Shown: one piece after another, positions 8,281 through 17,948 of the stretch
How positions within the stretch are numbered: the stretch's first letter is position 1
Layout of the letters: each line of letters starts with the position of its first letter
From: Eubacteriales bacterium
GTDB taxonomy: Bacteria > Bacillota > Clostridia > Lachnospirales > Lachnospiraceae
NCBI GenBank assembly: GCA_030539055.1
Contig: JAUNSV010000007.1
Span: forward strand, 1-64,000
DNA length: 64,000 nt
Reading direction: 5' to 3'
Translations under genes and position numbers: made by a program
The notes under the pieces: model-generated
The model's database searches: none
What the model saw: only the letters and a program-made list of their open reading frames with translations
Told to the model about the DNA's origin: nothing

Positions 8281-10905
8281 TCTTTCTTCAAGCTCAATTA
8301 ATAATGAATTATATTTTTTTAATTTCTCTTTTTCATCATTTATTTTATCTTGAGGTGCTTTTTTTATAAAATTTTCATTATTTAGCATATTTTGTGAGCG
8401 TAGTATTTCATTTTTCATTTTTTGTATATTAATTTCAATTTTTTTCTTCTCTTCATTCATATCTACCAATTCTGATAAAGGAATAAAGAGATTTGCTTTA
8501 TTTATAACAATATTTACCATATTTTTAGTATTTAAATCTTCTTTAATGAAAATAATATTTTCTGTTTGAGTAAGATTCTTTATATAAATATCACATTCTT
8601 TAATTAACTTAGTAATTTTTTTATCTTTTGTTTTAATATATAATGTTGATTTCTTTTTATTTGGTACATTTAATTCAGCTCTTCTTGTTCTTATTTGTTT
8701 TACAATTTCTTTAATATATTCAAATTCTTTTTCTTCATTATTAAAAGAAAATTTCTTATCATACTCGGGGAAATTCTGCATTAATAATATTTTTTCCTTA
8801 TTAAAGGTACCAAATATTTCTTCTGTAATAAAAGGGCAAAAAGGATGTAATAGTTTAAGTGAATTTGTAAGAATGCACTTCAATATAACTAAGCAAGATA
8901 TTTTTTCTTTATCATTTTGTAACCTTGGTTTTGCAATCTCGATATACCAATCACAAAATTCTTCCCAAATAAATTTTTGTATTTTATCAAGAGCAATACC
9001 TAAATCATATGAATCAATATTTCTATGTACTTCTTTAATAAGAGTGTTTAATTTTGACAATATCCATTTATCTTCTAATTTTAATTTTATTTTAATATTT
9101 TTATTGTATTGTATATCATTCATTTGAATAAATCGTGAAGCATTCCATACTTTATTTAAAAAATTGCGTCCGTTTTCTACTCTATCAATATAAAAACGCA
9201 TATCATTACCTGGAGCATTACCACTCAAAAGTGCAATACGAAGAGCATCTGCTCCATATTTATTAATAATATCTAGAGGGTCAATACCATTTCCAAGTGA
9301 TTTTGACATCTTACGACCTTTGTCATCTCTTATAATTCCATGAATTAATACATTGTAGAAAGGTAATTTTTTAGTGTTCTCTAATGAAGAAAATACCATT
9401 CTCACAACCCAAAAGAATATAATATCATATGCTGTTACCAAGACATTCGTTGGAAAAAAATAACTCATTTCTTTTGTTTTCTCTGGCCAACCTAAAGTAG
9501 AAAAAGGCCAAAGAGCAGATGAAAACCATGTATCTAATGTATCTTCATCTTGCAAAACATTATGTGATTTACAATGTGGGCAAATCAAATCCTTATTGTT
9601 TGATTTGTCTATTAGATCCTCTATATTTGGTGTAACAGTTATTTTCCCACAATCTTGGCAATAAAATGCAGGTATTCTATGTCCCCACCAAATTTGTCTA
9701 GATATACACCAATCTTTAATATTCTCTAGCCAATGCAAATATATTAATCCATAATTATTTGGTATAAATTTTAATTTGTTCTCTTTATAAGCTTTTATTG
9801 CTGGTTCTTTTAATTTGTCCATTTTAACAAACCATTGGTCTTTTATCATAGGTTCAATGGTAGTACTACAACGATCATGTATACCTACATTATGATCATG
9901 TTTTTCTATTCTAATTAATAAATTTTTTTCTTGTAAATCTTTTACAATTTCTTTTCTACACTCATATCGATCCATACCATGATATTTACTTTGTGGCAAA
10001 TTAATTTTAGCATCATCATCTAATATACATATTTCTTCAAGATTATGTCTTTTTCCTACTTCAAAATCGTTAGGGTCATGAGATGGAGTAATTTTTACTA
10101 CTCCAGTACCAAAATCAATATTAGCATGCTCATCACCAATAATAGGCACTCTTCTATTAACAATAGGAACATATACCATTTGTCCGATATAAGAATTATA
10201 TCTTTCATCTTTAGGATTTACACATATCGCACTATCACCCAATATGGTCTCTGGTCTTGTTGTAGCTACATTTAAATATTCATCTTTTCCATCTAAATAA
10301 TATTTAATATAATAAAAATTCCCTTCCTTTTCTTCATGAATTACTTCTGCATCAGAAATTGTAGTATGACACTTTGGACACCAATTAATTATTTTTTTAC
10401 CTTTATAAATAATACCTTTATTATATAAATCACAAAATACTTTTAAAACTGCTTTTGAACATCCACTATCCATAGTAAATCTTAATCTGTCCCAATCGCA
10501 TGATGCTCCAAGCTTATATTGTTGCTTAATGATATTTGATTCAAATTCTTCTTTCCATTTCCAAGCTTCTACTAAAAAGCCCTCTCTACCTAATTCATGC
10601 TTATCTATTCCTCTCTCCTTTAATCTATCTACTACTTTTACTTCAGTTGATATAGCTGCATGATCTGTGCCAGGTTGCCACAAAGTTTCGAATCCACACA
10701 TTTTTTTATATCTAATAATTGTGTCTTGAATAGAAGCATCTAAAGCATGCCCCATATGAAGTTTACCTGTAATATTTGGTGGTGGCATAATTATAGTGAA
10801 TGGTTTTTTATGATTATTTACTTTAGCATGAAAAACATGATTATCTAACCATTTTTTGTAAATCTTATCTTCTATTAGTTTTGAATCATATTTTGTATCA
10901 AGCAT
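8266..10905 (-). CDS. valS: Valyl-tRNA synthetase
   Basis: Class I aminoacyl-tRNA synthetase charging tRNA-Val, 879 residues. The HIGH-type motif is HMGH at residues 50-53 and the KMSKS motif lies near residue 530. A CP1 editing domain follows the first half of the Rossmann fold. Zinc-binding cysteines appear as WCPKCH and as the CQDC/CPHC pair. The C-terminus is the expected coiled coil (about residues 805-877). AGGAGG lies before the ATG. Unlike many clostridial valS genes it has no T-box leader: a TPR gene ends 9 nt upstream, so it is probably expressed from the DUF5717 operon. Confidence 0.97.
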   Translation of the reverse strand: MLDTKYDSKLIEDKIYKKWLDNHVFHAKVNNHKKPFTIIMPPPNITGKLHMGHALDASIQDTIIRYKKMCGFETLWQPGTDHAAISTEVKVVDRLKERGIDKHELGREGFLVEAWKWKEEFESNIIKQQYKLGASCDWDRLRFTMDSGCSKAVLKVFCDLYNKGIIYKGKKIINWCPKCHTTISDAEVIHEEKEGNFYYIKYYLDGKDEYLNVATTRPETILGDSAICVNPKDERYNSYIGQMVYVPIVNRRVPIIGDEHANIDFGTGVVKITPSHDPNDFEVGKRHNLEEICILDDDAKINLPQSKYHGMDRYECRKEIVKDLQEKNLLIRIEKHDHNVGIHDRCSTTIEPMIKDQWFVKMDKLKEPAIKAYKENKLKFIPNNYGLIYLHWLENIKDWCISRQIWWGHRIPAFYCQDCGKITVTPNIEDLIDKSNNKDLICPHCKSHNVLQDEDTLDTWFSSALWPFSTLGWPEKTKEMSYFFPTNVLVTAYDIIFFWVVRMVFSSLENTKKLPFYNVLIHGIIRDDKGRKMSKSLGNGIDPLDIINKYGADALRIALLSGNAPGNDMRFYIDRVENGRNFLNKVWNASRFIQMNDIQYNKNIKIKLKLEDKWILSKLNTLIKEVHRNIDSYDLGIALDKIQKFIWEEFCDWYIEIAKPRLQNDKEKISCLVILKCILTNSLKLLHPFCPFITEEIFGTFNKEKILLMQNFPEYDKKFSFNNEEKEFEYIKEIVKQIRTRRAELNVPNKKKSTLYIKTKDKKITKLIKECDIYIKNLTQTENIIFIKEDLNTKNMVNIVINKANLFIPLSELVDMNEEKKKIEINIQKMKNEILRSQNMLNNENFIKKAPQDKINDEKEKLKKYNSLLIELEERLSAF

Positions 10906-10914
10906 AAATTCCTC

Positions 10915-11733
10915 CTAAATTAATTCTCTATATGTTTCTTTCCATCTTTTAATAATAGATTCTACATTAGATTGAATAAAAATGTCATCCATTAAAAACA
11001 TTTCATCTAAACTTTTTATATTTTTTTCATCTTTTACACTTATATTAGTTTGAATATACTCTATATCCCAATCAGTAATTGTAAGATCATCAACTCTACT
11101 TGAATATTTATTGAATATTTCTTTTGAATTATTTAACCTACATACAAAATACAAGTTTTTTAATAAATCTATTTTTGCTTTTGATATACCCACAATATCG
11201 TCTGATTCAATTTTATCTAAAATATTTATGCCTTTTTGAGCAATTTGTATTGCTTTATCATAGTCTTGTGATTTAGCGTAACAAAAACAAATTTTTTTAT
11301 ATTTAGAAACAACCGAATCTTCCAATTGCTCATACAATTTGATTGTTTTTTCAAATTTATTTAATTTAAATAATAAATCACCTGCTAATTCAATTTGTGC
11401 ATTTATTTCCATAGAAGAAATAGTATTTAAATTTTTTTTGAATTTTAATAATTCTTCAGTCGAATATAAAAAGGAATAATCTAATATACTCATAAGTAAA
11501 TTATTCATACTATCATTTTTTTCTTTCATAATTTTAAGTCTATTAGAAAGTTTTTTTAATCCTAATTCATTATATAAAAAAAACAATAGTTTAGGGCATA
11601 TAAAATCTGATGATATTAAGACAGTATAATTATATATATAAAAACACAATTCTTCAATTGTCCAAATATTAATATCAATTTCTTTGATTCTATAGGGTTT
11701 TTGTGCCCGTTTTTCGCAAATAATTATAGACAT
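10915..11733 (-). CDS. TPR-like protein of the DUF5716/DUF5717 module
   Basis: A 272-residue soluble protein I cannot name. The N-terminus (IICEKRAQKPYRI...) is followed by a helical segment IWTIEELCFYIYNY. The central half (about residues 95-215) has helical pairs resembling tetratricopeptide repeats, e.g. ELAGDLLFKLNKFEKTIKLYEQL and CYAKSQDYDKAIQIAQKG. TPRs usually mediate protein-protein contacts, so it may be a scaffold for its two neighbours. It starts directly at the DUF5716 stop and ends 9 nt before valS, which argues for one operon. No signal peptide or membrane segment is seen. Confidence 0.7.
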   Translation of the reverse strand: MSIIICEKRAQKPYRIKEIDINIWTIEELCFYIYNYTVLISSDFICPKLLFFLYNELGLKKLSNRLKIMKEKNDSMNNLLMSILDYSFLYSTEELLKFKKNLNTISSMEINAQIELAGDLLFKLNKFEKTIKLYEQLEDSVVSKYKKICFCYAKSQDYDKAIQIAQKGINILDKIESDDIVGISKAKIDLLKNLYFVCRLNNSKEIFNKYSSRVDDLTITDWDIEYIQTNISVKDEKNIKSLDEMFLMDDIFIQSNVESIIKRWKETYRELI

Positions 11734-11734
11734 A

Positions 11735-12928
11735 TTATATTTCTATTTCGTATGAAATATTTTTTCCTCTTTGTTTATAAAAATCTCCAAATCCTTTATC
11801 CATTATTTCAAAATCTACTTTTGATGGTTCAGAAAATGTAAATTTAAATCGCAATTTCATTGATTTATTTGGACGCATTAAATCTGTAATTAATGGAAAT
11901 TTTAGTATTCTTGGGTTCTTTTGATTGATTGAAGAGGTATAAATTGTAATATCATCTTCATTGTCTGGTAAAACAAAAACCCTTTCCACTTTTTTGAACC
12001 ATTCATCCCCTGCAATAGCTATAGGATAATCAATATCAACTCCATCTCTTTTTGCTTTAAAATAAATAGTTGTCATAAGCCTTGCATCATTAAATAATTT
12101 ATATCTTCTTATTATTTTTTCATCATTTGCTTTATCATGTGCTTTATAAGAGGCTCCTATAGCAAAAATATATAATTCATCTTTAATTTTATGCTTTAAA
12201 CAGATATAGTTCATAAAATTTTTAAAGTAATCTTTATACTCAAATCCTTTTCCACACAAAAAAATATTATTATACTCTTTTTCGCTTAATTGTTTTTGTG
12301 CATAATTTAATAATATTTTATCGGCTATTTTTTTTCCTGCCTCCTCTTCCAATATGTCTAGTGAAAAAACATTCTCAATAGTATGATTTTTTATTATTAA
12401 TATATCTTGATTGATGTGTTTCATAAATTGTGCTTCATAAAATTTTATTCTTTTATCTTCTAATTCCATAAAAGCAAAAGAATTTTGTGCTTTTTGATAT
12501 AATAAATAATAAGAAATTGCTTCTGAAAATGTAGATATATATATTCTTTTATAAAATGAATTTAATTGTAAAAAAATTCTGTTAATCATATTTAATGTTG
12601 TAGTGGAATTATCGAAAGAAACAATACACAAATTATCTATATCATTGAATTGTTTTAATACTATAGAAAAAAATATTGTAAGCAAATCTTCAGCACTATA
12701 GGATTTATCATCTAATGTAGCATTTGTTTGCTTCATAGCTAAAGTGAATATTTTATCAACGCCAATAGCTATTCCAGATAAACGATTTTTATATGCTTCT
12801 TCTGAAATATAAAATGTGTCTTCATTATATTTTTTTGCAAGAAATAGAGGAAAAATATTAATTTTATCCTCTGAAAAGCTTTTTATTGCTACATAATCTT
12901 CATTTATTGACATTCCATAATTAGCCAT
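11735..12928 (-). CDS. DUF5716-family protein, possibly degenerate Hsp70/actin-like fold
   Basis: A 397-residue soluble protein recognised as the DUF5716 family that accompanies DUF5717 in Lachnospiraceae-like genomes; no function is established. Its layout hints at a worn-down Hsp70/actin fold. The N-terminus YGMSINEDYVAIKSF sits where phosphate loop 1 would be. IFLCGKGFEYKDYFKNF followed by IFAIGASYKAHDKA resembles the Hsp70 adenosine motif and its following GAA helix. The last ~60 residues look like a beta sandwich (KLRFKFTFSEPSKVDFEI). Canonical ATPase glycines are mostly missing, so nucleotide hydrolysis is doubtful. This structural reading is inference. It starts 10 nt after DUF5717. 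Confidence 0.72.
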   Translation of the reverse strand: MANYGMSINEDYVAIKSFSEDKINIFPLFLAKKYNEDTFYISEEAYKNRLSGIAIGVDKIFTLAMKQTNATLDDKSYSAEDLLTIFFSIVLKQFNDIDNLCIVSFDNSTTTLNMINRIFLQLNSFYKRIYISTFSEAISYYLLYQKAQNSFAFMELEDKRIKFYEAQFMKHINQDILIIKNHTIENVFSLDILEEEAGKKIADKILLNYAQKQLSEKEYNNIFLCGKGFEYKDYFKNFMNYICLKHKIKDELYIFAIGASYKAHDKANDEKIIRRYKLFNDARLMTTIYFKAKRDGVDIDYPIAIAGDEWFKKVERVFVLPDNEDDITIYTSSINQKNPRILKFPLITDLMRPNKSMKLRFKFTFSEPSKVDFEIMDKGFGDFYKQRGKNISYEIEI

Positions 12929-12937
12929 ATTTTCTCT

Positions 12938-15721
12938 TTATATATTAAATAAATTTGAAATCATTCCCTCTCGTATTATCATATCTTTTACAAGATATTT
13001 TAATTTTTGATATTCTTTTTTTTCTAAAAGATCTATAGAATCATTAATATACTTATAAGTGCTTTTAATATTATTAGGTGAAACATATGCATCATTTCTT
13101 ACGGGATCAAAAATAAAAGTTCCTTCTTTTAACACTCCATCATCTACTTTGTTAATATTATATATTTTATATGTTATTTTTTCATTTTTAAAAATAGAAA
13201 TAGGTCTTGAATAAATATTCTTGTAAATATGATACAATTCTATCTCTATTTCACTCTCTTCATTTATACTTATATAGGCTTTAGGTATTTCTCCAGGAAG
13301 TGCATGATATTCTATATATTCTGCATTAACTAGTTCTTCTTTCATATCTACAAATTTGTATAAGTCTTTCAAAAAAGCAAAAATTGTTCTATCATTCAAC
13401 ATTTTTTCTGTTAGTATTATTAAAGCTCTTCTTTCATCAATATCTATAGAATCTTTTGTGGATAAATATTTAGATAAAGAAAAAATAAAAATTTTTGGAA
13501 TTTGATAAATGTTTTTCAAATTATTAAATACAATTTGTTCTAATATAATAATGCATTCATTTGGTAAAATTCTTTCATACAAAAAATAACCTATACATTT
13601 TTTTGTTAAATACGCTCTTGTAAGTATATCATTTTCTTGTGGATATTTATTAAAAATATTATAAACAATATCTAAATTATTGATTTCATCTATAAGTAAG
13701 TATTTTGTTAATAAATTTTTTGAAATAATACTAGATTCTATAAATAAATCATTTGCAATTTGAAATAAATAATACATATTTTTTGTATCTTTATCATATG
13801 TGTTGATTAAAAATTCTACTATTCTCTTATCTATTACTCCTTTTACAACTAAAAAAAATGACATTTCTAATAAATACTCTTTATATTTTTCTTCAATTAT
13901 ACTATTTGAATCTTCATTTTCATTTTTTTCTATATTTATATGATTAGTAATATTTATGTTGAAATTATTATTATTGATTTCTTCTATTAAAAATAATGAT
14001 ACTTGTTTTAAATCTGCAATGTCAAAATATAAATAATTATATTCATTAATAAATAAAAAAGCATCATATAATTTATTCATTTTAATCAATATCTTTAACA
14101 TAAGATTAAGTTGTTTTTTATTTAAAATTTTATAGTCTATGGAAGAAATATATTGATTAATATGAAGGTCTAATTCTTCCTCTTTTGATACATTATTTAA
14201 TATAAAATCCAAAATAAGATTTTTTATTTTTTCACTTGATATTAAAGACAAAGATAATTCTTTTAATGCTTCAATTGAAAAAAGAAATGAAGATTTATCT
14301 TTTATGCCATCAGAAAGTATAGTTCTCAATTTAGCAAATTTTAACACATCTTCCATTGGCGCAATATTGAAACACACTTCTTCTAAGTCTTGTCTATCTA
14401 ACATTGGTTTTATTCTATTATTTCTATTTACATATCTATTTCCATTTTGATCTTCAAAAAGCATTTCAAAACTATCAAAAAATATTGTAGTATAAGCTAC
14501 TCCATTATATACAGGAAAAATACTTTCACCATTAATTTCTCTATACCTAATAATAATATTTTTTATATCTGATCCTAGTACTTCTACTTTGAAATAACGA
14601 AGCATATAAATAAGTAGTCTAGCTATATTTTCATCAATCATTTCTTTTGTTAATATTTTATCATATAAAATTGCTATTTCATCATCTATTCTGTTTTTTA
14701 ATAATAAGTCTAAAACTAATTCTTTCATTTTGCTTTCATACATTTTGAAAATATCACTAGTTTTTGCAAAATTTTTAGCAATATTAATAAAAAGAGCAAA
14801 TTTTATATCATAAGGAATATCCTTTTGATTTGCAAAATATAAATATACTTCTTTTACAAATGTTTGATTATACTTAGGCGTAGCAGATAATACATAATAA
14901 TCAAATAATTTAATAATATTCGAATGATTTTGAATTGACTTTTCATAAAATTTAAAAGAAAGCTCATTTTTTATCCCTGCTCTAATAAAAAGCATAGATA
15001 CTTGTTCTATTAATTCATAATCTTCTAGTTTTTCTAAATACAAATCTCCATATTTTTTATCTATATCTATAGAAAATTCTTTTTCTTCTTTTATCAAAAT
15101 ATCATCTTTGTATACATTTGATGCATTAATTATTGAAACATCTATCCCCAAAATAATAAAAAATTCTTTAATTGCAAATTGTTTATTTTCGCATTTTTGT
15201 AAAGCACTATAATATGTTTGTAATATGTCATCATTCATAAAAGGAGCTTTAATGAACTCTTTTGAATTAAATAAAAATAAAGCCTTGCTTGGATCTTTTA
15301 AAAAGAAATTAAAAAAATTTTCTTTTGTAAAAAAAAAATCAATTATTTTTAAATCATCAGAAAAATCTATATTAAAATAAAAAGGTATATCAATCTCTGT
15401 TCCATCACCTAAAATCGTTATTTTGCCCTCTATAATATCTTTAGAATGAAGTCCATTTGTATCTACAATATAAAAAATCTCAATATTTTGTGAATAAAAT
15501 GTGTTTTGAAGCATTTTTACTCTATGAGTAGAAGAATAAATTATTCCTTTACACATTTTATCATCTATTGATGTAATAACAAAAGAACCCTTATATGTTT
15601 TATTGAAATTAAGAGTTTCTTTTATACTTTTTATATTTGATGAAAAACTTTCACCCTCTTTAAGAGCATCACCATTTGCAAGTAAATTTATCTTTTCTAG
15701 CATATCGTAGTATTTTAGCAT
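12938..15721 (-). CDS. DUF5717-family large protein
   Basis: A 927-residue protein of the DUF5717 family, typical of Lachnospiraceae-like Clostridia and uncharacterised. Residues about 1-135 look like a beta-rich domain (SFVITSIDDKMCKGIIYSSTHRV). The long middle is helical, alpha-solenoid-like. A beta-rich tail near the C-terminus contains an SINEESEIEIELYHIY strand pattern. No signal peptide or membrane segment is evident. Two ATG codons (15721 and 15703) are possible starts and neither has a good Shine-Dalgarno site. It leads a run DUF5717-DUF5716-TPR-valS and is divergent from DUF4364. Confidence 0.75.
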   Translation of the reverse strand: MLKYYDMLEKINLLANGDALKEGESFSSNIKSIKETLNFNKTYKGSFVITSIDDKMCKGIIYSSTHRVKMLQNTFYSQNIEIFYIVDTNGLHSKDIIEGKITILGDGTEIDIPFYFNIDFSDDLKIIDFFFTKENFFNFFLKDPSKALFLFNSKEFIKAPFMNDDILQTYYSALQKCENKQFAIKEFFIILGIDVSIINASNVYKDDILIKEEKEFSIDIDKKYGDLYLEKLEDYELIEQVSMLFIRAGIKNELSFKFYEKSIQNHSNIIKLFDYYVLSATPKYNQTFVKEVYLYFANQKDIPYDIKFALFINIAKNFAKTSDIFKMYESKMKELVLDLLLKNRIDDEIAILYDKILTKEMIDENIARLLIYMLRYFKVEVLGSDIKNIIIRYREINGESIFPVYNGVAYTTIFFDSFEMLFEDQNGNRYVNRNNRIKPMLDRQDLEEVCFNIAPMEDVLKFAKLRTILSDGIKDKSSFLFSIEALKELSLSLISSEKIKNLILDFILNNVSKEEELDLHINQYISSIDYKILNKKQLNLMLKILIKMNKLYDAFLFINEYNYLYFDIADLKQVSLFLIEEINNNNFNINITNHINIEKNENEDSNSIIEEKYKEYLLEMSFFLVVKGVIDKRIVEFLINTYDKDTKNMYYLFQIANDLFIESSIISKNLLTKYLLIDEINNLDIVYNIFNKYPQENDILTRAYLTKKCIGYFLYERILPNECIIILEQIVFNNLKNIYQIPKIFIFSLSKYLSTKDSIDIDERRALIILTEKMLNDRTIFAFLKDLYKFVDMKEELVNAEYIEYHALPGEIPKAYISINEESEIEIELYHIYKNIYSRPISIFKNEKITYKIYNINKVDDGVLKEGTFIFDPVRNDAYVSPNNIKSTYKYINDSIDLLEKKEYQKLKYLVKDMIIREGMISNLFNI

Positions 15722-15747
15722 ATATCAACAGAAAAAAAAAGTAGTAA

Positions 15748-15775
15748 TTGAAAATTTTTAATTTTATGATATAGT
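15748..15775 (+). promoter_or_regulatory. Promoter of the DUF4364 gene, leaderless type
   Basis: TTGAAA at 15748-15753 and TATAGT at 15770-15775, 16 nt apart. The expected start of transcription, about 7 nt after the -10 box, coincides with the ATG at 15782. No ribosome binding site lies between. Confidence 0.6.
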
Positions 15776-15781
15776 ATTATT

Positions 15782-16300
15782 ATGGTAAATGATGTAAAAA
15801 GCTTGTACAAATTAATGATATTATATATGTTACGAAAAGTTCAATTTAGACTTTCCAATAGCCAAATTGTAACATTTTTTCAAGAGAAAAATTATACAGA
15901 TTATTTTTCATTGCAAGAAGTACTATCCGAATTAATAGACACCGAACTAATTATTATTTATAAAACAAAAACTAAGTCTATGTATTCTATATCTCCATCT
16001 GGTATAGATTGTATAAAATATTTTGAAAAAGACATAAATAAAGAAATTACTTTAGATATAAACAATTATTTAAATGAAAATCGAATAAAATTAAAAGAAG
16101 AATCCAATTGTATAGCAGATTTTAAAGAAAGTGAAAACTATTCTTACACAGCTCATTGCGAAATAATTGAGGGGAAAGAAAGCTTGATTTCTATTGATAT
16201 CAATATGCCTGATGCTGAATCTGCTCGTCTAATTTGTGAGAATTGGAAAGATAATTCTCAAGATATTTATAATTATTTAATAAAGAAATTATTAGAATAA
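15782..16300 (+). CDS. DUF4364-family winged-helix protein
   Basis: A 172-residue protein matching the DUF4364 family of Clostridia. The first ~95 residues form a winged-helix-like domain (LYKLMILYMLRKV, LSNSQIVTFF, SLQEVLSELIDTELI), as in PadR/MarR-like regulators. The C-terminal half is a beta-rich domain ending in an amphipathic helix. It is probably a DNA-binding regulator, but its targets are unknown. It is divergent from the DUF5717 operon across only 60 bp, so it may act on that operon; this is inference from position. The promoter places the transcript start on the ATG. Confidence 0.8.
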   Translation: MVNDVKSLYKLMILYMLRKVQFRLSNSQIVTFFQEKNYTDYFSLQEVLSELIDTELIIIYKTKTKSMYSISPSGIDCIKYFEKDINKEITLDINNYLNENRIKLKEESNCIADFKESENYSYTAHCEIIEGKESLISIDINMPDAESARLICENWKDNSQDIYNYLIKKLLE

Positions 16301-16365
16301 TTTTGAGTAATATAATTTAGCGTAAATTGTGCAATAAATGTGGATAAATTTGTAGAAAAATAATA

Positions 16366-16394
16366 TTGATAATTTTTTTATAATATGATATACT
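16366..16394 (+). promoter_or_regulatory. Promoter of the 123-residue orphan gene
   Basis: TTGATA at 16366-16371 and TATACT at 16389-16394 with 17-nt spacing. The predicted transcript start is near 16401, leaving a normal short leader with GGAGG at 16410-16414. Confidence 0.6.
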
Positions 16395-16419
16395 AATTTA
16401 CAATCACTTGGAGGTTCTT

Positions 16420-16791
16420 ATGGGTTTTGTATGGATGCAAGGCAATGCCTTTACTCAAATAGCTACAATTTACAATGCAAATATTACTTTGAATACACCT
16501 TGTATTCCTATATTTAATGGTGCAAGATGGTGCTTAATTGGTCTAGATAGACCAGAAAAAAAAGTTGCTATTCGCCTTGTATCTAATGAAGAATTAAGTA
16601 AAAATACTTATCCTCAAGAAATTTTAAATAAGGTTTCTATTGGAAAATCTTATGTAAGAATTTCTAACAAAGCTATAGTAAAAGAAATATCAAAAATTGT
16701 AGATAAAAAATGTGAGGGTGAAAAGTTCCTAATAGAATATGATGAGAATAATCAACAAATTATTATTAATTTATCACAAAATGTAACCTAA
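16420..16791 (+). CDS. Conserved-looking 123-residue protein, function unknown
   Basis: I do not recognise this protein. It reads MGFVWMQGNAF... with alternating hydrophobic strands in the first 60 residues (ITLNTPCIPIF, WCLIGLD), then mixed alpha/beta (KAIVKEISKIVDKKC) and a terminal strand. It has no signal peptide or membrane helix and two or three scattered cysteines. The ATG at 16420 is chosen over an upstream TTG because GGAGG sits 5 nt before it. It is transcribed alone: its own promoter lies upstream and a hairpin terminator downstream. Neighbours (DUF4364, polyamine-type lipoprotein) give no functional hint. Confidence 0.75.
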   Translation: MGFVWMQGNAFTQIATIYNANITLNTPCIPIFNGARWCLIGLDRPEKKVAIRLVSNEELSKNTYPQEILNKVSIGKSYVRISNKAIVKEISKIVDKKCEGEKFLIEYDENNQQIIINLSQNVT

Positions 16792-16825
16792 ATTTTTAAG
16801 AATTTTTTATAATTAATATCATTTT

Positions 16826-16887
16826 AAAGAGCATAATTATTATCTTTATAGAATTTAGTAATAGATATAAGTGCTCTTTTTTATTTT
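16826..16887 (+). terminator. Rho-independent terminator with long loop
   Basis: AAAGAGCA at 16826-16833 pairs with TGCTCTTT at 16872-16879, and a T-rich run follows to 16887. The loop of nearly 40 nt is unusually long and may itself fold. It ends the 16420-16791 gene and overlaps the final codons of the convergent lipoprotein gene. Confidence 0.6.
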
Positions 16888-17948
16888 GATTTAATATTTT
16901 TATAAATATTATTATATTCTTCTTCCATATCGCCAAGGTCTTTATATATTTCTAATTTATTATCATATAAATTCGGAAAAATATTTTTATCTTCTTTCTC
17001 TTTATCATCTATACTATTATAAACTTTTGTATTTGGCACTCCATAATGCATATATTCATAATTTATTTTTGCAATATCTGGTCTTGTCATAAAATCTATC
17101 CATTTAATGGCATTTCTTTTATTATTTGCATTTTTTGGAATACACCAACAATCAAAAGTTAAATTTGCTCCCTCTAAAGGCAAAATATATTCATACTCGA
17201 AACCATTTTTTTTACCCTCTTCTTTTATATAACTAACTTCTCCAGAGTACATAGAAGAAATAGCTGCTTCTCCAAGCACCATTTTATCTCTTGCTGCATC
17301 TATTAAGTAAGCATATATTAGTGGTTTTTGATTAATCAAATCTTCTTCTGCTTTTTTTAATTCGTTAATATTAATTGTATTCATTGAAAACTCATTTTTC
17401 TTTAAACCTACCATAATAAGATCTCTTACAGCATCTTGTAAAATAATTTCATTTTTATATTTTTCTAAAAATAAGTCCGACCATTTTGTTGGATAAGATA
17501 AACCTTTTTCTGAAAGTATTTTTTTATTATAAATTATACCTATTGTAGAATAAACATATGGTATTGCATAAGAGTTGTTATTATCAAATGATTGCATTAA
17601 TTCAAGGCATTTTTTATCTAAATATTTATAATTTTGTAATTTTGTAATATCAAATGAATATAATTTTTCTTCTTTTATCAATTTTTCTATCATATAATCT
17701 GATGGGCAAAGTACATCATATATTTCATTATTTGATTTTAATTTTGCATACATTTCTTCATTTGTATCAAACATATCATATATAACTTTAATATTATACT
17801 CTTTTTCAAATAATTCTATAGTTTTTTCATCTATGTATAGACCCCAATTATATACATATAGTTTTTCTTGTGGTATTGTTTTATTACATGCACTAAGAAA
17901 AATTATTATATTAATAATAAAAAAATAAATAATTTTCTTATATTTCAT
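16881..17948 (-). CDS. PotD/PotF-like polyamine-binding lipoprotein
   Basis: A periplasmic-type substrate-binding lipoprotein of the spermidine/putrescine ABC transporter family, 355 residues. A hydrophobic signal with lipobox LSAC puts the lipidated Cys at residue 21. The mature part starts with LYVYNWGLYID, typical of PotD/PotF, and continues with DVLCPSDYM, PYVYSTIGIIYNK and GLSYPTKWSDLF. No potA, potB or potC gene is adjacent, so the permease must be elsewhere if it works in transport. The ATG overlaps the lepA stop by one base (TAATG), with AGAGGA upstream. Ligand identity is inferred from family only. Confidence 0.86.
   Translation of the reverse strand: MKYKKIIYFFIINIIIFLSACNKTIPQEKLYVYNWGLYIDEKTIELFEKEYNIKVIYDMFDTNEEMYAKLKSNNEIYDVLCPSDYMIEKLIKEEKLYSFDITKLQNYKYLDKKCLELMQSFDNNNSYAIPYVYSTIGIIYNKKILSEKGLSYPTKWSDLFLEKYKNEIILQDAVRDLIMVGLKKNEFSMNTININELKKAEEDLINQKPLIYAYLIDAARDKMVLGEAAISSMYSGEVSYIKEEGKKNGFEYEYILPLEGANLTFDCWCIPKNANNKRNAIKWIDFMTRPDIAKINYEYMHYGVPNTKVYNSIDDKEKEDKNIFPNLYDNKLEIYKDLGDMEEEYNNIYKNIKSK

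Noticed and set aside
10906-10914. T-box leader for valS
   Set aside because: Only 9 nt separate valS from the upstream TPR gene, and no T-box sequence is seen nearby.
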